DNA of 64,000 bases from Actinosynnema sp. ALI-1.44 (GTDB lineage Bacteria; Actinomycetota; Actinomycetes; Mycobacteriales; Pseudonocardiaceae): positions 310,001-374,000 of the forward strand of contig NZ_MTQO01000048.1 of NCBI RefSeq assembly GCF_001984155.1, read 5' to 3'. This document shows, piece by piece, positions 61,635-64,000 of this stretch (positions within the stretch are counted from its first letter, which is position 1; every line of letters begins with the position of its first letter). Both the position numbers and the translations under genes were made by a program. The notes beneath the pieces were generated by a model. That model worked only from the letters and a program-made list of their open reading frames with translations. It made no database searches and was not told where the DNA came from.

Positions 61635-62167
61635 CAGTTCTCTCCTTTGGAGCGCGCCATGAGCTCGGCGTGCTCGTTGATGAAGGTGGGGATGTAGCGC
61701 TCGTGGTCGGCCACGAACCGTTCGAGCAGTTCCACGAACCGCTCGCGGTCGTCGGTCGGCCAGTGCGCCAGCATCCGGGCCAGCGAGCAACTGCGCTGGC
61801 GGTGCCGGGTCTCCAGCAGGACCCGTGCTTTCTCCGTGACGGCGAGCAGGCTGGCTCGCCCGTCCGCCGGATCGGCGCGGCGTTCGATCAACCCGTCCTT
61901 CACCAGCCCGGCGACCTGCCGGGAGATCGTGGACGGATCCGAGTACACCGCTTCGGCGAGCACGTTCGACCGGACCGGACCGGTCTGGTCGAGCGTCCCC
62001 AACAGCATCATCGACGTCTTGTCGATGCCTACCTTGCTCAGCTGGGAAGCCACCGAAGCCCACTGCCTGCCGAGCCCCATCATCGCGTTGCCCAGACGCG
62101 TCCCCAACTCGATTTCGGCTTGGCCGAGCTGTGTGGCCGGTTCGGTGTCCGCTCCTGTGCCGAGCAT
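61634..62167 (-). CDS. MarR-family transcriptional regulator
   Basis: A 177-residue winged-helix repressor. The recognition region has P-S-T-I-S-R-Q-V-A-G-L-V-K-D-G-L-I-E-R and the wing D-P-A-D-G-R-A-S. The ATG at 62167 is chosen because AGGGG lies upstream; a TTG at 62197 would add ten residues. It leads the pump gene and probably represses it, released by a pump substrate. Confidence 0.9.
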   Translation of the reverse strand: MLGTGADTEPATQLGQAEIELGTRLGNAMMGLGRQWASVASQLSKVGIDKTSMMLLGTLDQTGPVRSNVLAEAVYSDPSTISRQVAGLVKDGLIERRADPADGRASLLAVTEKARVLLETRHRQRSCSLARMLAHWPTDDRERFVELLERFVADHERYIPTFINEHAELMARSKGEN

Positions 62168-62180
62168 GCCAACCCCTGAC

Positions 62181-62216
62181 TTGCTTGCATCACCCAATTA
62201 ATTGCTCGATACAAGC
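62181..62216. promoter_or_regulatory. Candidate MarR operator
   Basis: An AT-rich island just before the MarR gene. The perfect palindrome CAATTAATTG (62195-62204) lies between the arms GCTTG (62183-62187) and CAAGC (62212-62216). Position and symmetry fit autoregulation by the MarR protein. Confidence 0.5.
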
Positions 62217-62276
62217 ATGCGCTTGGCGGCGTTATTCCGGCAACCGAATTACCTGCGACTCAACTCACACAGGTCT

Positions 62277-62322
62277 CTCGTGAGTGGTTACCAGGGTTCT
62301 GACCCGGCCAACCACTCACGAG
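62277..62322. terminator. Stop-codon palindrome, copy C
   Basis: CTCGTGAGTGGTT and AACCACTCACGAG are perfect 13-base arms, with GGGT/ACCC near the centre. The stop codon of the ROK kinase (62316-62318, minus strand) lies in the right arm. Confidence 0.75.
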
Positions 62323-63185
62323 GCTCGACCTGCGGCGCGGGCGAGCGCGGCCGCGCCGATGGCGACGGCGTGGTCGCCGAGCTCGGCGGGTTGGATGACG
62401 AGGTCCGCGTTGGTCGGCAACACGGTCGCCTGGACGGTCTCCCGGCACGTGGGTTCGAGCAGGTCCCACGCACCGATCACACCGCCGCCGAGCACCGCTA
62501 TCTGGCTGTCCAGGACGGTCGCCACGACGGCGATCGCCTGCCCGAGCGCGGTCCCGGCCTCGGCGAAGACACGCACCGCGTCCTCGTCACCGTTCCGCGC
62601 CCGCTCGGCGACCAAACCGGCTCTGATGCCCGCCCCGTAGCGCCGGCTGATGGACAGGCCGGACGCCACGGACTCGAGGTGCCCCCGAGCGCCGCACGTG
62701 CAGAGCTCGGTTCCGAAGCCCGGCGTGTGGCCGATCTCCCCCGCCCCGCCGCCCGCGCCACGCAGCAGGACGCCGTCGCTGATCAGCGCGCCGCCGATGC
62801 CCGTGCCGACCGTGATGCCGAACGCGTGCCGGTAGCCGCGCGCCGCTCCGGCCGTGGCCTCGCCGTGCAGGAACGCGTTCGCGTCGTTGTCGACGACCAC
62901 CGGCAGGCCGAGTTCCCGGCTGACGCCCTCAGTGAGATTCGTCCCCTCCCAGCCGGGGAAGACCTCGGTCGTCGCGGCGACCGCGCCGTTCGGGTCGATC
63001 ACGCCCGCCGCGCCGATCCCGATCCCGCGCGCGCCGACTGCCAGCTCGGCGGCCATTTCTATCGCCGTGGCAAGGATCTTGCCCTTCGGCGACTCCGCGC
63101 GCCGACTGTCCACTATGCGCAGTTCGTCGTCGCACAGCACGAGCTGGATCTTCGTGCCTCCGATGTCCACACCAAGCCAGCTCAA
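62316..63185 (-). CDS. ROK-family sugar kinase (glucokinase-like)
   Basis: A 289-residue kinase. The ATP motif D-I-G-G-T-K is near residue 6, then D-N-D-A-N-A and G-T-G-I-G-G-A. The zinc/ROK signature reads C-T-C-G-A-R-G-H-L-E, with His where ROK proteins usually have the third Cys. It has no DNA-binding domain, so it is an enzyme rather than a repressor. The TTG at 63185 is the only start that keeps the first beta strand; a GTG at 63170 would remove it. Substrate probably glucose or an amino sugar. It is divergent from cutC, only 15 bases apart. Confidence 0.87.
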   Translation of the reverse strand: MSWLGVDIGGTKIQLVLCDDELRIVDSRRAESPKGKILATAIEMAAELAVGARGIGIGAAGVIDPNGAVAATTEVFPGWEGTNLTEGVSRELGLPVVVDNDANAFLHGEATAGAARGYRHAFGITVGTGIGGALISDGVLLRGAGGGAGEIGHTPGFGTELCTCGARGHLESVASGLSISRRYGAGIRAGLVAERARNGDEDAVRVFAEAGTALGQAIAVVATVLDSQIAVLGGGVIGAWDLLEPTCRETVQATVLPTNADLVIQPAELGDHAVAIGAAALARAAGRAS

Positions 63186-63200
63186 TGGATACTCGCGATC

Positions 63201-63935
63201 ATGGGAGTTCGGGTGGAGATCAGTGTCGAGTCGATCAACGGTGTCCGGATCGCGGCGCGCAACGGCGCCGACCGGGTGGAGCTGTGCGGTGCGCTGTCCG
63301 ACGGCGGGTTGACGCCGAGTCTTGCGTTGACCGAGCTGGCCGTGCGGCACGCCGGGAGCACCGAGGTGCACCCGTTGATCCGGCCGCGCCCCGGGGACTT
63401 CCGGTACGACGCCGACGAGGTCGAGGTGATGGTCGGTGACGTCCGCGCCCTCGTCGCCGCCGGGGCGCACGGCGTCGTGATCGGCGCGCTCGGCGCCGAC
63501 GGGCTGCTGGATCCCGTGTGCGAGAAGTTGATCGAGGCGGCCGACGGCAGGCCGGTCACGCTGCACCGCGCGATCGACGTGAGCTCGTCGCCACGCCAGG
63601 TACTGGACCAGGCGATCCGGATGGGGTTCAAACGGGTGCTGACCTCCGGGCAGCAGCGGTCGGCGCTGGACGGCGCGCCGGTGATCAAGTCGCTCGTGGA
63701 GCAAGCGGACGACGTCATCCAGGTGATGGCGTGCGGTGGTGTCCGTGCCGTGAACGTCCTGGAAGTCGTTGCGGCGACCGGGGTTTCCGACGTCCACGCG
63801 GGCGCTCGCCAGGCTGTTCGCGGAGCCGCGGGCGGGGCGGTGTCGTACGCGGGCGTCGGTGTGCCGGAGGGCTTCGACCACTTCGACACCGACGCCGACG
63901 GAGTGGCGGCGTTGTGTTCGGTCATCCGCGGCTAG
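63201..63935 (+). CDS. cutC: CutC-family protein
   Basis: A 244-residue TIM-barrel protein. Family signatures are E-I-S-V-E-S near the start, A-D-R-V-E-L-C-G-A-L-x-D-G-G-L-T-P-S, H-P-L-I-R-P-R-P-G-D-F, and V-T-L-H-R-A-I-D. CutC was named for copper homeostasis in E. coli, but its biochemical function is not settled. The ATG at 63201 fits homologues. The 3' end overlaps the convergent partial gene. Confidence 0.92.
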   Translation: MGVRVEISVESINGVRIAARNGADRVELCGALSDGGLTPSLALTELAVRHAGSTEVHPLIRPRPGDFRYDADEVEVMVGDVRALVAAGAHGVVIGALGADGLLDPVCEKLIEAADGRPVTLHRAIDVSSSPRQVLDQAIRMGFKRVLTSGQQRSALDGAPVIKSLVEQADDVIQVMACGGVRAVNVLEVVAATGVSDVHAGARQAVRGAAGGAVSYAGVGVPEGFDHFDTDADGVAALCSVIRG

Positions 63936-64000
63936 CCCGTCGTTCGCGCTGCTCGACCGGGTCCGGTACAGGCGCGGCGGCGAGCAGCCTGCGGGTGTAG
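63922..64000 (-). CDS. Oligopeptide/dipeptide ABC transporter ATP-binding protein, C-terminal end
   Basis: The last 25 complete codons of a minus-strand gene that runs off the window. The reading Y-T-R-R-L-L-A-A-A-P-V-P-D-P is the typical C-terminal signature (H-P-Y-T-R-x-L-L-A-A-x-P-x-P-D-P) of OppD/OppF/DppD/DppF ATPases, followed by Q-R-E-R-R. The stop TGA lies inside the end of cutC (14-base overlap). Confidence 0.7.
   Translation of the reverse strand, partial: YTRRLLAAAPVPDPVEQRERRASRG

Noticed and set aside
62202-63200. Upstream extension of the cutC frame as a two-domain protein
   Set aside because: The extension is antisense to the ROK kinase; CutC homologues begin at the ATG at 63201.

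Overview
The window is 64 kb of very GC-rich, densely coded chromosome from an actinomycete. The gene order points to the Pseudonocardiales (Amycolatopsis, Lentzea, Kibdelosporangium and relatives). From about 4.5 kb to 60 kb it follows the Mycobacterium tuberculosis block Rv3579c-Rv3628 (rlmB, cysS, ispF, ispD, carD, lpqE, radA, canB, mutY, mhuD, clpC, lsr2, lysS, coaX, panD, panC, the fol genes, ftsH, hpt, tilS, a zinc peptidase, dacB, ppa). LacI/MsiK sugar genes, a SARP regulator and DrrAB genes of Streptomyces style lie between. No tRNA, rRNA, CRISPR array, integrase or transposase was seen. The species is not determinable from the sequence alone.

Layout. 0-1 kb: 3' end of a GH15 hydrolase. 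1-4.5 kb: two tandem pairs of ECF sigma factor plus CU044_5270-type membrane protein, each behind a near-identical promoter. 4.5-12.5 kb: radA, a tandem inverted-repeat element, lpqE, carD, a degenerate ispD, ispF, a PPOX protein, a HAD protein, cysS and rlmB. 12.6-18.4 kb: an MBOAT acyltransferase, an SDR reductase, and two DUF445 paralogues flanking an MpaB/DUF2236 gene. 18.4-23.6 kb: a zinc/manganese ABC operon, then msiK divergent from a LacI regulator with DasR-like and LacI-like operators between them. 23.6-29.7 kb: an Rv3587c-like protein, carbonic anhydrase, mutY, an M1 peptidase lipoprotein, an alpha/beta hydrolase, a 2H-phosphoesterase-like protein, heme-degrading MhuD and a sirtuin. 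29.7-35.7 kb: an EEP-family membrane protein, drrAB and a 1,062-residue SARP/AfsR regulator. 35.8-53.4 kb: clpC, a siderophore-type ATPase with an iron box, lsr2, lysS, a methyltransferase, then one long minus-strand run (ftsH-folEPBK-DUF3180-DUF6779-PrsW-DUF2520-panC-panD-coaX) for folate and pantothenate/CoA synthesis. 53.6-60 kb: hpt, tilS, a DUF2342 protease, a giant PBP4-type carboxypeptidase and ppa. 60-64 kb: an MFS pump with its MarR regulator, a ROK kinase divergent from cutC, and the end of an oligopeptide ABC ATPase gene.

Most genes are housekeeping. The unusual material is: the duplicated sigma/membrane-protein modules with matching leaderless promoters; an IspD without its nucleotide-binding loop; no disA beside radA; two genes with apparent non-standard start codons (ATT and possibly ATC); a family of palindromes whose arm carries the stop codon of the preceding gene; a 162-bp tandem inverted-repeat element; and a carboxypeptidase carrying about 580 residues of repetitive cytoplasmic sequence with a recurring T-x-R-x-E-P motif.
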